Assembly: GCA_021030905.1 (NCBI GenBank)
Contig: JAGFMI010000008.1
Coordinates: 558,001 to 622,000 of the forward strand
DNA length: 64,000 nucleotides
Reading direction: 5' to 3'
Source of the DNA: Pyrenula massariospora
Lineage: Eukaryota > Ascomycota > Eurotiomycetes > Pyrenulales > Pyrenulaceae
How positions within the stretch are numbered: position 1 is the first letter of the stretch; each line of letters starts with the position of its first letter. A program made the position numbers and the translations under genes. The notes beneath the pieces are model-generated. The model did not search any database. It was not told where the DNA came from and saw only the letters and a program-made list of their open reading frames with translations. Of the stretch, positions 22,811-33,542 are shown one piece after another.

Positions 22811-25800
22811 TCATGCCCAACGATCGATGAGCCGCTTTAAACCTCTCCTCTTCGGTTTATCTGACTCCGGCAAGCGCGTGCGCAGCACATTCTCTAACTG
22901 TTCTGAAAGATCGTACAAGGACAAGAAGTCTCCGTTGTCCGATTCGAAACCCCGAGCTTTGTTTCCGGCGGCTTCCAGTGAGGCAATCCATTCGTCACCC
23001 CACTGGTCTCTGATCAGTTGTTTAATTAGGTCTGTCATGGTCTCCAGAGCGACCTCCCCTTCTACTTGATTGTCCTTCCCTTTAATTCCTTCTTCCAGTT
23101 GCCCATCCGCATCCGGAACCTTGTCTATCTTTTTCCACTCTTCAAATGCAACCGAGGCCACTACTGTAGAATCGAGGACCTTTTCAAGCAGTTCCGACCG
23201 ATATTGCAGGATGGAATGCCAAACTACAAGACCAGTCTTTGGAACTTCGCTGGGTTGTGCCCAGATGTTGACGATAACATCCGCCTTATGCTTCAAGGGA
23301 ACAAGACCCACATAGATTGCCTGCTGTGTATGAGGGTGTGGAAGGAGCTCGAACAGATTGAAAGATTGGCGCAAGAGCGTCCTACGAGTGTTACGCGCTG
23401 TCTGTGAGATCGTCAGTACTTTAACGTATATCTCTTGAGGTTGAATACGTACGTTCGGTGGTAGCATCATGACCTCAATATCGAAATTGAAGTTCGTAGC
23501 ATTCTCTGTCCGAGAAAGGACAGAAATGAGCTCCAGATTGGCTGCATTGGGTAGAACCTTGTAGAACCTATGGGTACAGCTTATTCGTTCGCGTGTCGGC
23601 TCTAGTGCAACCCCGAATGATGACGGCAATTTGGCTACGTAAAGCATGTCTCCCGAATGTAAAGCCTGAGGTCGTGTCATTCTGCTGTGGTTAGCTGGGA
23701 CTAACTACGTCAGTGCGCCGAATTATCACCTTTTTATGATGGGTTCAAATCGTGTCCAACACGAACTTGGCACAACAGACGGCTGTTTACTGAGCTGTTC
23801 CAAAGGTGGTCGAAATTGGAGTGGGGGATATGCATAGTTTTCAGGGCTGTAGCCTTTTGTGTCAATCGCGTCCACATTTGCACCATGTATGATGAGATTT
23901 GCCACAGCCCGGCAGCTTTTGTCAAAGTCATAGCCGAAGCGGGATGCATCACCCAGGGAAAGCTGAGGGTTTATGCTGGCTAAGCCTGACCCTCCTGCAG
24001 CTGCTGAAAATGCCTTCGCAAGAGGGGTAACGCCTTGGATGTCCTTTGCGTTTACATCTGCACCGTAACGGAGTAGTGTTTCCATGGCTCCGTAGTTGCG
24101 ATATCTAGCCGCTTTGTCTAATGGTGTCTTTCCATCGCTTGTCTTTGCATCTTTGAATCTATAGTCAAAAGTAAGAAGTTTATCAAGCGCAGTGGTCATG
24201 TTGCGACGGGTAGCGTAAGAATGGGCCACAGTGGAGTACTGGGATGCTCCATCTCGTTGCCATGCATCAATTCGACATTCTTTATTCCTGTTACACTTCT
24301 GGCATGGTCCTCGCAACATGCCACTACAGTCCCATGATAAGAGCACGTCGGTTATGTAAGCAGAATTTGCCCAATGGAGGGAGTTATTCCGAAGCATGCA
24401 GTGTTCGGATGGAACGTCGTTGATATTGGCCCCATATGCCAGTAAAGTCTGACATATATAAGCCGTGCTAAAGCACGCGGCAACAATCAAGGGAGTGAGT
24501 CCGCAAGGTGTTGCTCTCTCATTTACAAGCGCTCCTGGGTTTTTCGCGCGAGAAAGGATGCGCTCTACTTTTTCCTCTGTGCGTTCGCGTATTGCCAGAT
24601 GAAGTGCCGATCCTTTCTTTTTGTTGTGAAATTTCTCGAGGTGGTCATCTAGAAGGTGATTGGAAACCTCCTTCAGCGGTTCTGAAATGGCTTAGTATTG
24701 AACAATAATATCACAAGACAGTAGTGTAGCACTCACTAGTCTTGGATGCTTGGTCGAGATTAAGAAACCTGTGGAATACAGAAGCTAGATAAAGGCTAGA
24801 AACGCCCATTTGGTCCAGCACAGCATTCGTATCGCTGAATTCTGGTCGGCTCAAGACATTATCGTAAGGATGTTGGCGGATGTACCGCATCGCAAGTAAA
24901 GAGCGATGATACTCGAGGTCCGAGGGAGGAATTTCCCGTATGTCTGCGGCACCTTGTGCGAAAAACATTTCTCGGATACCTAATGGCAGCTTGTATTTGA
25001 GTTGCTCCATTTGAGAAAGCGATCCAAGCGAGACGATACTAAAGAAATCCCGTTGCGGCTGTATCGCGTCAATTATTATCGAAATCGTACTGTTGCCTGG
25101 AATTAACATACTTTCAACCAAAGGCTTTGATTCCCAAATGGTGTCAGACCTGCGCAGTCAAAGAATTTGTCAGATCTGGCGAATTTTTAGCTATGTGGCA
25201 AAGCTGGTGGGAGGAGATTCCTTACTCTCCGAAGAGGTATGGTCTGACGAGGGACAAATTTTTGAGCCTGTCTGATGGCAATGCTGACGTGGTGACTTCT
25301 ACTATAGCCATAGTTCTTTCAAGGTTTGTAGGATATGATTGCTTATCTGCGTTTATAGCCTGCATTCTCCGGCACAGGTACTTGGAAACATGATTTCCTG
25401 GTTGGGAGCGAAAAGTGTCAAGTTTTAGGCCATTTAAATCTTGAGGCCAGGGATGCGGGATTTTCAGATATATGGAAACTGCTAGAAGGCCAAAAGTGTA
25501 GACGTCTGATGATTGTTCGGGTTTGGCTGAGCGATTGGAGAGACGTTCTGGCGCTTGCCAGGCTCTGTCACCTGCACCTGCAATATCTTGACTCTGCAAA
25601 ACACCGCTAAGGCCAAAATCACTTACCTTACCTGTGATTTTTTCTCCTGTCTTGTATAAGAGAACGTTTTCCGGTTTTAAATCTGCATGTATAATGCCAA
25701 AAGTATGGAGAGCGGCCACTCCATCAGCAACGTCACTTATCAATGAGGTTGCGAGTGCGTCTGTTAGCAGAAACTGCACTCCTGTGTCCTGGAGGAGCCG

Positions 25801-26400
25801 TCGAAGATCTGGATGCGTGGTATCGCTTGGATTCAGGAGCAAGATGGGCCGGAAAAAGTCGATACGATCAGACGAGTCAAGAACGTCTTCGAAGGCTACA
25901 GCAACTAAATCAACCAGGTTGGGATGCCGAGACAATGCGACATGCGACATCACTCGAATTTCCATCAGAATGTCTTGTATAAGCGAATGATAGTCGGAAG
26001 CTGATTTGGAATCGATAACGAAGTTGCCTGTCTTTAGCATTGGTGAAACTTTGAGGACCTTGACCGCAACTCTCCTACCCTCGTGGCTGCCGACGCGCAC
26101 TTTTTTGAAGGCGCCAGAGCCAAATTCTTCCTCGATGTCGCCATTTCGATCTAGGGTGATGGAAGATGGGGACCAGACTTCGACGCCAATACTAGCCAGA
26201 AATGAGAATAGGCGGATTAAATTGGGCCTGTGCCTATCCGTTGCTGCATCCCGAGGAAGATAGAAGCTGCTTGAAGTGCCAAACGCTTCAAAATTTCCAT
26301 AAGAAGCGCGTGTAGGACTGTGGTCACTGCCACTAGAGGACGTGTTGAAAATTCGACGCGGTCGCAAAGGCAGATCCGACATAAGTGAAGATGACGACAT
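22811..26400 (-). CDS. Protein kinase - ankyrin repeat protein
   Basis: The five-exon model complement(22811..23401, 23453..23684, 23730..24681, 24737..25149, 25226..26400) gives 1120 residues; all phases agree. Residues about 85-390 are a serine/threonine-type kinase: glycine loop FGSGAFKKV (93-101), VAVK Lys114, helix-C Glu147, catalytic loop HADLKPEN (Asp240, Asn245), DFG 261-263, APE 283-285. The catalytic residues are intact, although HRD is HAD. A linker of about 150 residues follows, then ankyrin repeats from about 550 to 820 (GSALHLAI, TPLIVAA, LLAYGANIN, GKTPLDKAA, LLRYGADVNAKD). A Cys cluster (CQKCNRNKEC) interrupts them. The last 270 residues match nothing I know. The 51-bp intron 23402..23452 is in phase and has no stop, so it could be retained. 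It is transcribed head-to-head with the HeLo-pseudokinase gene. Kinase-ankyrin fusions occur in fungi and as animal RIPK4; the substrate here is unknown. Confidence 0.88.
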
Positions 26401-26865
26401 GTCACAACGGAGGCAACTTTCTAACGGATCGAAGGTACTCGCCGGGTTCGCAAAACCCTCTAGACTCTAGCAAGAGAGAAATTTACAGGTCGAAGTCAAG
26501 GTTAGCTGCGTTGAATGAGGCATCGATTGAAAGATCGCTATCATAAGAGCAATGTGAGAAAGTCTATCTCGGACACGAAAGTTTGTCTTGTAGTTTGATT
26601 TCTGCCTTGAGTGATGTCACATGTCAAGTGGTGGCATGGCGGCGTGGCGCAGCCTGGGTGTCGTGAACCTGTCTCGCTGTGAGCTCAGAAGGGGTTTGAC
26701 TGATTGTAGTACTTTGCTTTTTTTGTTCACGTGGAGGAGTCTCTGGCCTACGTCATCTCTCCTTCCTCACACTAGATTAAGTGCAAATTTGCGATTTCCC
26801 GACGACGACCATCATTGTACAGCACGAGTGGCAGTCAATCTCTTCGACAAACGCACAGATTCGCC
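26401..26865. promoter_or_regulatory. Shared divergent promoter region of the kinase-ankyrin / HeLo-pseudokinase pair
   Basis: Only 465 bp separate the two start codons. A palindromic CACGTG (26728-26733, bHLH E-box type) and a TACGTCA (26749-26755, CRE/bZIP type) lie on the side near the HeLo-pseudokinase gene. These are sequence matches only; short sites occur by chance. A common control region is plausible from the geometry. Confidence 0.45.
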
Positions 26866-28410
26866 ATGACCCCCGCCAGCAATGATTCAATGGACCATGA
26901 TCTCGCTGTCGCGGGCCTTGGCATTGCTATTCCAGGTCTTATCCAGACATGCTGGCACTGTTTGCGCGCAATGAGGCTAGGGTGGCAGAACCTCGCGAAG
27001 GCACCAGGTGACATTCAGGATATCATCTTGCGGACCGAGGTAGCATCCGAGAGAATTGACGCCTCGCTGCAGATTCTCAAAGACGTTGCCCCAACTATGA
27101 ACTTTCGCCTACAGAGCCTCCTCTCTAGGCTTCTGAGCCGGTTGCAGGACGTGTTAATACAAATACAAACAAGAACGGGACAGACGCCCGGGTCCACGGC
27201 TTCTATAGAAAATGAGACTCGTTTGGGAAAGGCTCTTTCTAAGAGTGGCATCGAGAGCAATCTCGATGAATTACGCCGCTGGCAGACGGATGTCGACGGC
27301 CTCATTGTGTCTCTCTCCATGTCTGGACGACTTCTTCCCAATCAAGGCGGGCAGAACACCGCTTTTCGCATTGCAGATGCGGTACATAAAACTGAGAACT
27401 TTCGCAAAGCGTTCCTTGGGACGCTATCCTCGGCGTCGTTCCAGTCACTCGGACGGATCTTGCCTGAGGCAAAGAACGAGCTCGAGATCAAATACAGTAC
27501 GATCTTCCTGCCGGGATTACAGGAGCGCGCTCAGTTCCGAGTGGTCATCGAACATCGAACCATAGATAGTACCACACCTTCTGATGCCATCCCTAGGCTG
27601 GCCCAAATGTTGCACGCGGCTGATCCCAACATGATGGGTCTCCTACGATGCAATGCCTATAGCGGCAACAGACTCTCCTATGAAGTACCAAGCAGCCTCA
27701 GATATGAGCCGCAGACGCTACGACAAGTTCTTCTCGAATCAGACGGCCAGCCTGAGCACTCGCTGGACCAGAGGCTGCGTATGCTCACGAAGCTCGCCTC
27801 GGCGTTGCATTTCGTTCACGTGGCAGGAAACGTACACAAACAAGTCAGGCCAGACAACATCATCCTTTTCCAAGATGCTTCACCTTCCGGCCGAAGTAGC
27901 AGCCCTAGCAAGACCCTGGGACAAAGCTTCCTCCTGGGCTTCGACCTCTGCCGCGGAACCGGCAGCAAGTCCGAGCGGCGTGGTCCTTCAGAGATCGAGA
28001 AGAACCTCTACCTTCCTTTAGATAGGCAGGGAACCCAAGTGCATCCGCGAGACTTTTCGCAATGGGACGACATCTACTCGTTTGGTGTAATTGCCCTCGA
28101 AGTCGCTTTGTGGACTTCGCTAGTCACGATACCCAAGTCGAGGTCGCCCAGGAAGACTTTCAAGATAACAGCCCATCTGGGTCTGCTGGGCCTCAACGCG
28201 AGCGAGCTCCATAACGAGTTCTGCAAGTTGGCTGTTAGATCGGTCCCCACTGTTTTAGGTCAGACGCTTGCCGCCCTCATCTTTGATTGCCTGACGTGCT
28301 TGAAGCCTGTTAACGAGAGCTCTCTGAAACAAAAGCTACGGGACGATAATGAGAGGGACGGAGTTGCAGCAGAGTATATACTCCAGCAACTTCTCACGCT
28401 TTCATTGTGA
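26866..28410 (+). CDS. HeLo-like domain - pseudokinase protein
   Basis: A single exon of 514 residues; the ATG at 26866 is the first in frame (the frame is open further up but without ATG). Residues about 8-110 look like a HeLo-type helical bundle (AVAGLGIAIPGLIQTCWHC, then amphipathic helices), as in the N-terminus of HET-S and related fungal cell-death proteins. Residues about 220-510 are kinase-like but degenerate: the catalytic loop reads HKQVRPDNI (the Asp of HRD is Gln), the DFG position reads GFD, and no clear glycine loop or VAIK Lys is present. WDDIYSFGVIALEVA matches the usual D-x-x-SFG helix F. So it is a pseudokinase. HeLo domains can insert into membranes and kill cells (known for HET-S and HELLP); that this one does so is inference. 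The divergent neighbour is the kinase-ankyrin gene. Confidence 0.85.
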   Translation: MTPASNDSMDHDLAVAGLGIAIPGLIQTCWHCLRAMRLGWQNLAKAPGDIQDIILRTEVASERIDASLQILKDVAPTMNFRLQSLLSRLLSRLQDVLIQIQTRTGQTPGSTASIENETRLGKALSKSGIESNLDELRRWQTDVDGLIVSLSMSGRLLPNQGGQNTAFRIADAVHKTENFRKAFLGTLSSASFQSLGRILPEAKNELEIKYSTIFLPGLQERAQFRVVIEHRTIDSTTPSDAIPRLAQMLHAADPNMMGLLRCNAYSGNRLSYEVPSSLRYEPQTLRQVLLESDGQPEHSLDQRLRMLTKLASALHFVHVAGNVHKQVRPDNIILFQDASPSGRSSSPSKTLGQSFLLGFDLCRGTGSKSERRGPSEIEKNLYLPLDRQGTQVHPRDFSQWDDIYSFGVIALEVALWTSLVTIPKSRSPRKTFKITAHLGLLGLNASELHNEFCKLAVRSVPTVLGQTLAALIFDCLTCLKPVNESSLKQKLRDDNERDGVAAEYILQQLLTLSL

Positions 28411-29647
28411 TTCTTAGCTTCACCAGATAGATTTATTTACCTTGAACTAAAAACTGATGGTGGTCTCAATCGGGATTTTATTTACAACTGTGCAGAAATT
28501 AGAAAACATTTGTGAACAGAGATAAGGCAGGCTACTGGAACTGGTGCTAGAGTCGGAGTCAATACGCCAATTTCATCACTTACCTAAAATACCGCACTAA
28601 TAAGCCACATTACCGTACCACCTGGCTGAAAGCCGAATTCGCGCAGTTTCACGACAAGGATGCGTGGTTATCAAGAAGAATTGACAAGGCGAAGCGAGGA
28701 CGCCGAGATAAGGTTGCAGAGAATGCAGATTGAGAACGAGGAGCCAGATCTGACCAGCTAAGTTCGTAAAATAGAACCCTTTCAGAATGTGAGGTATGAA
28801 CCTCAAGGCTCTGAGACTTTTCATGGTGGTTCGATGGGGACATATGCATGTGGCAAGAAGATATGAACAGGTCGACCTCATGCCCGCATCGCTGCTAGCT
28901 CCCTTTTAGCCGTAAAGAAATACAACTAACCTTAAAGCGTCCAACAACCGAACATACTTATCCAAGACTTTTTTTCTTCCTTGATCGACAAAAAGCTGGG
29001 CCAATCCCCTCATTTCCATAAATTGTTAGCCGTGCGTACGGTGAAGCACGGGCCATGTCTGCCCCGCCTCCATGCGTGCTGTCTGCCTCCAATCCACGGA
29101 TAGCCGAGGGAAAGTGGATGCAGCGCATATCTCCTGCAGCGCTCCCTGGGATATGTACCGCCGTCAACAGAGTGATCAGTGACCTGGGAGCTGCACGACC
29201 TCGTCTTGAGCCCTGTCAGTGGTGGGTGGCATACAAGTCCCAGAATTCGTCCGTGAAGTGGACCAAACAATTAAGGGGAGAAATGGAGAGCGAAGATTAT
29301 GAATAAGCAACATCAAAAAGCATCAGCGACTCAAGGCATCTTGCTGGTTCCAATAATACTGCATAGAGGGTTAAGGTACACGTAGGTGACATGAGGCTCA
29401 TGAGCAGGATTTTGGGCGCATGTGCTGAGTAATTCGGATCCTACCATCCGAACAATCAGCGCCGACTACCCTTCCCCACACAAAGCTGAGTCGAATTCCA
29501 GCCTCTTCAATCATTCAATTTGGTTTTTCAACTCATGGTGCTACTTGTAGTCTTTTCTCGAAAGCTGCGCTTATCTCCAATCCTACCAAAGGGCTCTAAT
29601 TTCTACCGCCTAGAGAGATCTCAGTGAGGCAAAGTCGAAGAGCACCC
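28411..29647. other. Intergenic, no gene recognised
   Basis: About 1.2 kb. Frames of at most 94 codons lie on both strands, without motifs. The right end is the promoter of the deaminase-MYND gene. Confidence 0.4.
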
Positions 29648-32600
29648 ATGTCGTCACACTCTCATAGTCGTTCTTTATATTCAGACATTGATTATGCGAT
29701 TTGTCTTCTGGCTTTGGTTATCAATCGATCGCCAGAACCTAAGGTGATAGACGCGGATCCAACTTCACAATCTAAAGGTGATGGAGTTGAGGAACTTGAA
29801 GATTTCCACATTATCGACGTAGATAGGGATGAGCAGCGGTATCTTTTTGAGCTTCAAAGCAAAGTCCTGGATTGCCTTGCGGAGACACTCGCTAGATTCA
29901 AGTCGGATCCTAAGGCAAAAACATCACATGACGCGAAGCATGTGTCCAGTACCATGATGATTGTGTACATGGAGCAAGAAAGAGCCAAGGTTCTCTGTTC
30001 AAAAAATGAAGGACTTGACACAGAAGATAAGGCTTTCCTTAGTGAATGGAAGAATTGCATGGAAGGCATAGCAAAGAGAGGTGAAGCAAATTAGTATGCT
30101 ACGTCTACCGCGTTACTAAGCTCTAGCTAGGGACTGCATCGGAAGGAACTAAGGCTGCTATGTTTGATTTGGTGTTCAAACACCAGCAGCCGCGAGCCAT
30201 GACATATCTTAAACGCTTGAAACGTGCATTTCAGCCAGAGCTATCTATGGTACATAATCCAACTAAACCGCAGAATGCCCTCTTAGAATCACGGATGCAA
30301 CCTCAGTCGTTGCTTACGAGCAGAAAATGGGTTGATGATAGCGGATGTGTGTTCGAAATACCAATCAATTTGGGAGCTGAACCGCACGAGGTATCGGAGG
30401 CTGTCTTAACGGGTGAAAGCTTCAAAGACCTCGATGCCGATATTTCAGAACTCTTCGACAACATTGATAGTCTTTGTAGCGAGGAGAGATCCCGAGATTC
30501 CCACCATACTCTACTTAAGCAGTTGATGCGGCTTGTGTCTGATCTCTGGAGAGGAGCGCGAACACAATCAGCTGTCAAAGCGCGTTTGCACGAACGCTTT
30601 CAAGAGAGACGGAAGCAACGAAAAGAGGCTGAAAACGCTCTTTTTTTTCTCAGCAAGATCTACTCTAGGGCTCATACGTTCATCGAAGCCGCAGAGAGAA
30701 TCCCGATCTTCAAATCTATTAAATATATCCCACTTCGGTATCAGGGCTCCGAGCCCAACAATAATACAGATCCCAGCCCATTGAGCGCCCTAGATGTTGC
30801 CAATCGTTTAGGCATTGTCTCCCGCCCCGAATGGAAAGACCATCTCGACCGTGAACGATCTAGATTCGCAGCTCTTTTAAAGGAGAAACGTTCCAAACGG
30901 CACATACACGCCGAGATCCAGACGCTACAACATCACGACTTCCTGTTATCACCCGATGAAAGGAAACACGCTCATCCTTACATTGGATGCAGTAGGCGGT
31001 GTTGTTTCCTCTGCTACATCTTCGTTCTCGCACATCAGGGATTTGGTGTTCGAGGGACACACGAGACAATAATGCACAGGTGGGACGTACCAAAAAAATC
31101 CGTCGTCGGCAGGGTTGCCTCAACCACGGATTTGTTCTCATCAGCCGCAGACCGCCTCCTGGATATCCTAAAAAATGTCCTTCAACACCTGTTCAACATG
31201 CCGTATCCGCTTAGTCAACGCCAGCTTCTTGCACAATCTTCAAGAGCGCTCTCGTCAGCTCAGATCGTGTTAGAAAAAGAATTAGCAAAATTCGAGCAAT
31301 CACATCGGGAAATAGAGTAAGGATACGAGCATTTTATTCAGTGTTGACTCCACTAACCACTTCTAAAGACAAATGATGATGGGGCTCATGGTTTTCAATG
31401 ATGGAATTCTGATCAAGAGGATCCCACAACGGCCAGAATATGCGATTGTTGTCGGAGGCCAGCTTCCAAAGGCGAAGGAGATGACTATGGGAGATGCTGA
31501 AATGCTGAAAACCAACGCCACCCGCGCGAAACTTGGGCTTGAATCGCTTGGTGAAATGCCTCCCACGCGTGTTTCTAGCTGGAGAAGTTGCAGACGTTGT
31601 AATCGACCGTCCAATTTCCGCTGTTCTGCTTGCAGAATGTGTTATTGCTCTAGGTCATGTCAAGCCAAGGACTGGAAAAGACACTTGTTCGTTTGCTGCG
31701 TGAAGGGCCGGCCGAATGACGTGGACTTTCTTAAAATTATAACGAGACGATGGCTTCAGCTTCTTGACCAGCCGGATAAAATTTTCCAGTCAGGACTACT
31801 CGTAGCTCTATTTTCCGACGACGACCTCTGTGAGACGTTCGGGTTTAACAACTGTTGCACGGTGGATGAGGTGAGCAATCTCATGTGCATATATATACAC
31901 TTGGTATACAACTTTGGATCTGTAGCTCTTCAAGACTATGTCAACTTGCAAGCTCTCGGCCAATTGATCGACATTTGGATTCCAGCCGCACGGTTACATG
32001 GGCCAGTTGGTGACAGGAACCATTCGTGTTTCCCGTGGATGATCAACAGACGCTTGACAGGATTCGACATTCCCAATTACGAAGGATCTTACGCTTACCA
32101 GAATTATGCCATGGTTGAGCTCTACGAACACTTCTCGCTTGAGTCTAAGGGTGTGCTATCACCAACTTTGACTACGTCCGAAAGTGCTATTGCAAATTTG
32201 TATTTGATCCTTCTACGAGACTTTAACAATATCCCTGACACTTATAACGTGGAGTGGATCAAGTTTGGTTTCTGCTTCTGCGTGACCATCGCACAGCGGG
32301 AATCTCTTGCAACAGCCTATCTTAAACTCGCAAAGAACGGGACTACGCTTGCTCAAATAGCCAAAGCCTGGGAGACATCTTCCTTAAAACACCTAATGAA
32401 GAGCCAGAGTATCGATGTCTCAGCACTTGAATCGGCCGGCATTGACTTTGAACACCCTCCAGCGGACAAGTTCGGAATCTACCGTTTCATGGGCGAAGTC
32501 GGGCACGCGCTCTCCGGCCGCTACTGCCTCTGCTTCTTGCGGTCAGCATGCCAACGTCACTCAAAGTACGAGACGCTCCTGAGCCAGGAAACAGAAGGCA

Positions 32601-32953
32601 ATTACGGCTTCCACGGGGCAAATCCTTGGGAGCGCTGGCAGCTGTTGAACTTCTATTCCCACGTCTTTTCACGGCCCGACTTCGACCCCCGGAAGATGCA
32701 GCAAGCAAAACGCAGTACGGACCTGGAAGCGTTGGAAAACTATCTGAATACCCTTGTTCCGGACTTCCGTCGCATGATCGGACACGGATGTCTGTCTGAT
32801 GGGATATTTCCGAAACTGAAAACCCGGGTGGGGTATCCAGGTGGTCGGCCGCCGCAATGTGATTGCATCGTCCATACTACCTTGGTTTCGCGGGGGCTGG
32901 ATATAAGGACCCTAAGGAGGCTTTCTTTGATGCGGAACAGTGATGAACAATAG
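29648..32953 (+). CDS. OTT_1508-like deaminase domain - MYND zinc finger protein
   Basis: Three exons, join(29648..30080, 30131..31316, 31369..32953), give 1067 residues. The frames are joined by 50- and 52-bp introns with TACTAAG and CACTAAC branch sites. Residues about 395-470 match the OTT_1508-like branch of the cytidine deaminase superfamily: HAE at 404-406 and GCSRRCCFLC at 430-439, giving one His, the catalytic Glu and two Cys for zinc. Residues 614-649 are a MYND finger (C-x2-C, C-x2-C, Y-C-S..C, H-x3-C). The N-terminal 150 and C-terminal 400 residues have no assigned domain. Deaminases of this branch are linked to toxins and immunity in bacteria and are expanded in fungi without known substrate. 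MYND fingers bind proline-rich peptides. The first exon is the least certain; its ATG was chosen as the first in frame. Confidence 0.8.
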
Positions 32954-33542
32954 TGACATGGTACCGATAGGTCGTGGAAATGCTACTGGAGAAAGGTCCC
33001 GACTTCATCGGGCAGGGCAAGTTGTACGGCAATGCTTTCTATGCTGCTTCTTTCTAATGGTTTCGTCAATATCCTACGAGCCAGGGATCTCCTAAGTGAC
33101 CCAAGGGCCGCTTGAAAGCATCTCTACAACGATAAGGATTGTTACACCTCCGCCAGTGTCGTAATGTAGGATCCCCGAGTAAGTCTTTCCCTTTCCAGAA
33201 CGGGCTTAACGCAAGGCAGCTGCCCTTGTATAGCTCTCCACGAGAATGCCCTTACATAGAGAGGAGTGAAGTGACCTTGTGCATGGAACTGCTCCTATAT
33301 AGAGTGTCTGATTAAGCCGTTGAGGTATTTTTAACACCATCCCTATCATTGTGGTGCCCAGGAACAAACCTTGAGCCGATAAGAGGGGAGGAGGGAAAAT
33401 GTGGAAACTTCCGGAGAAGGCCAGAGTCTGGTGGCTTGCCAATTGTCATTCCCAAATCCCTCAAAGAGAAACTCTAAGCTCGGTATGGATCTGTGGTGTT
33501 TGATCCCATCGAGCATTCGGAAAGCTCTCTCAGGCGTTCATT
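32954..33542. other. Convergent intergenic spacer
   Basis: These 589 bp between two converging genes must hold both 3' ends. No further gene seen. Confidence 0.4.

Noticed and set aside
31862-31930. Possible extra intron GTGAGC..TGTAG in the deaminase-MYND gene
   Set aside because: It is 55 bp, so removal would break the long downstream frame, which reads as good protein without it.
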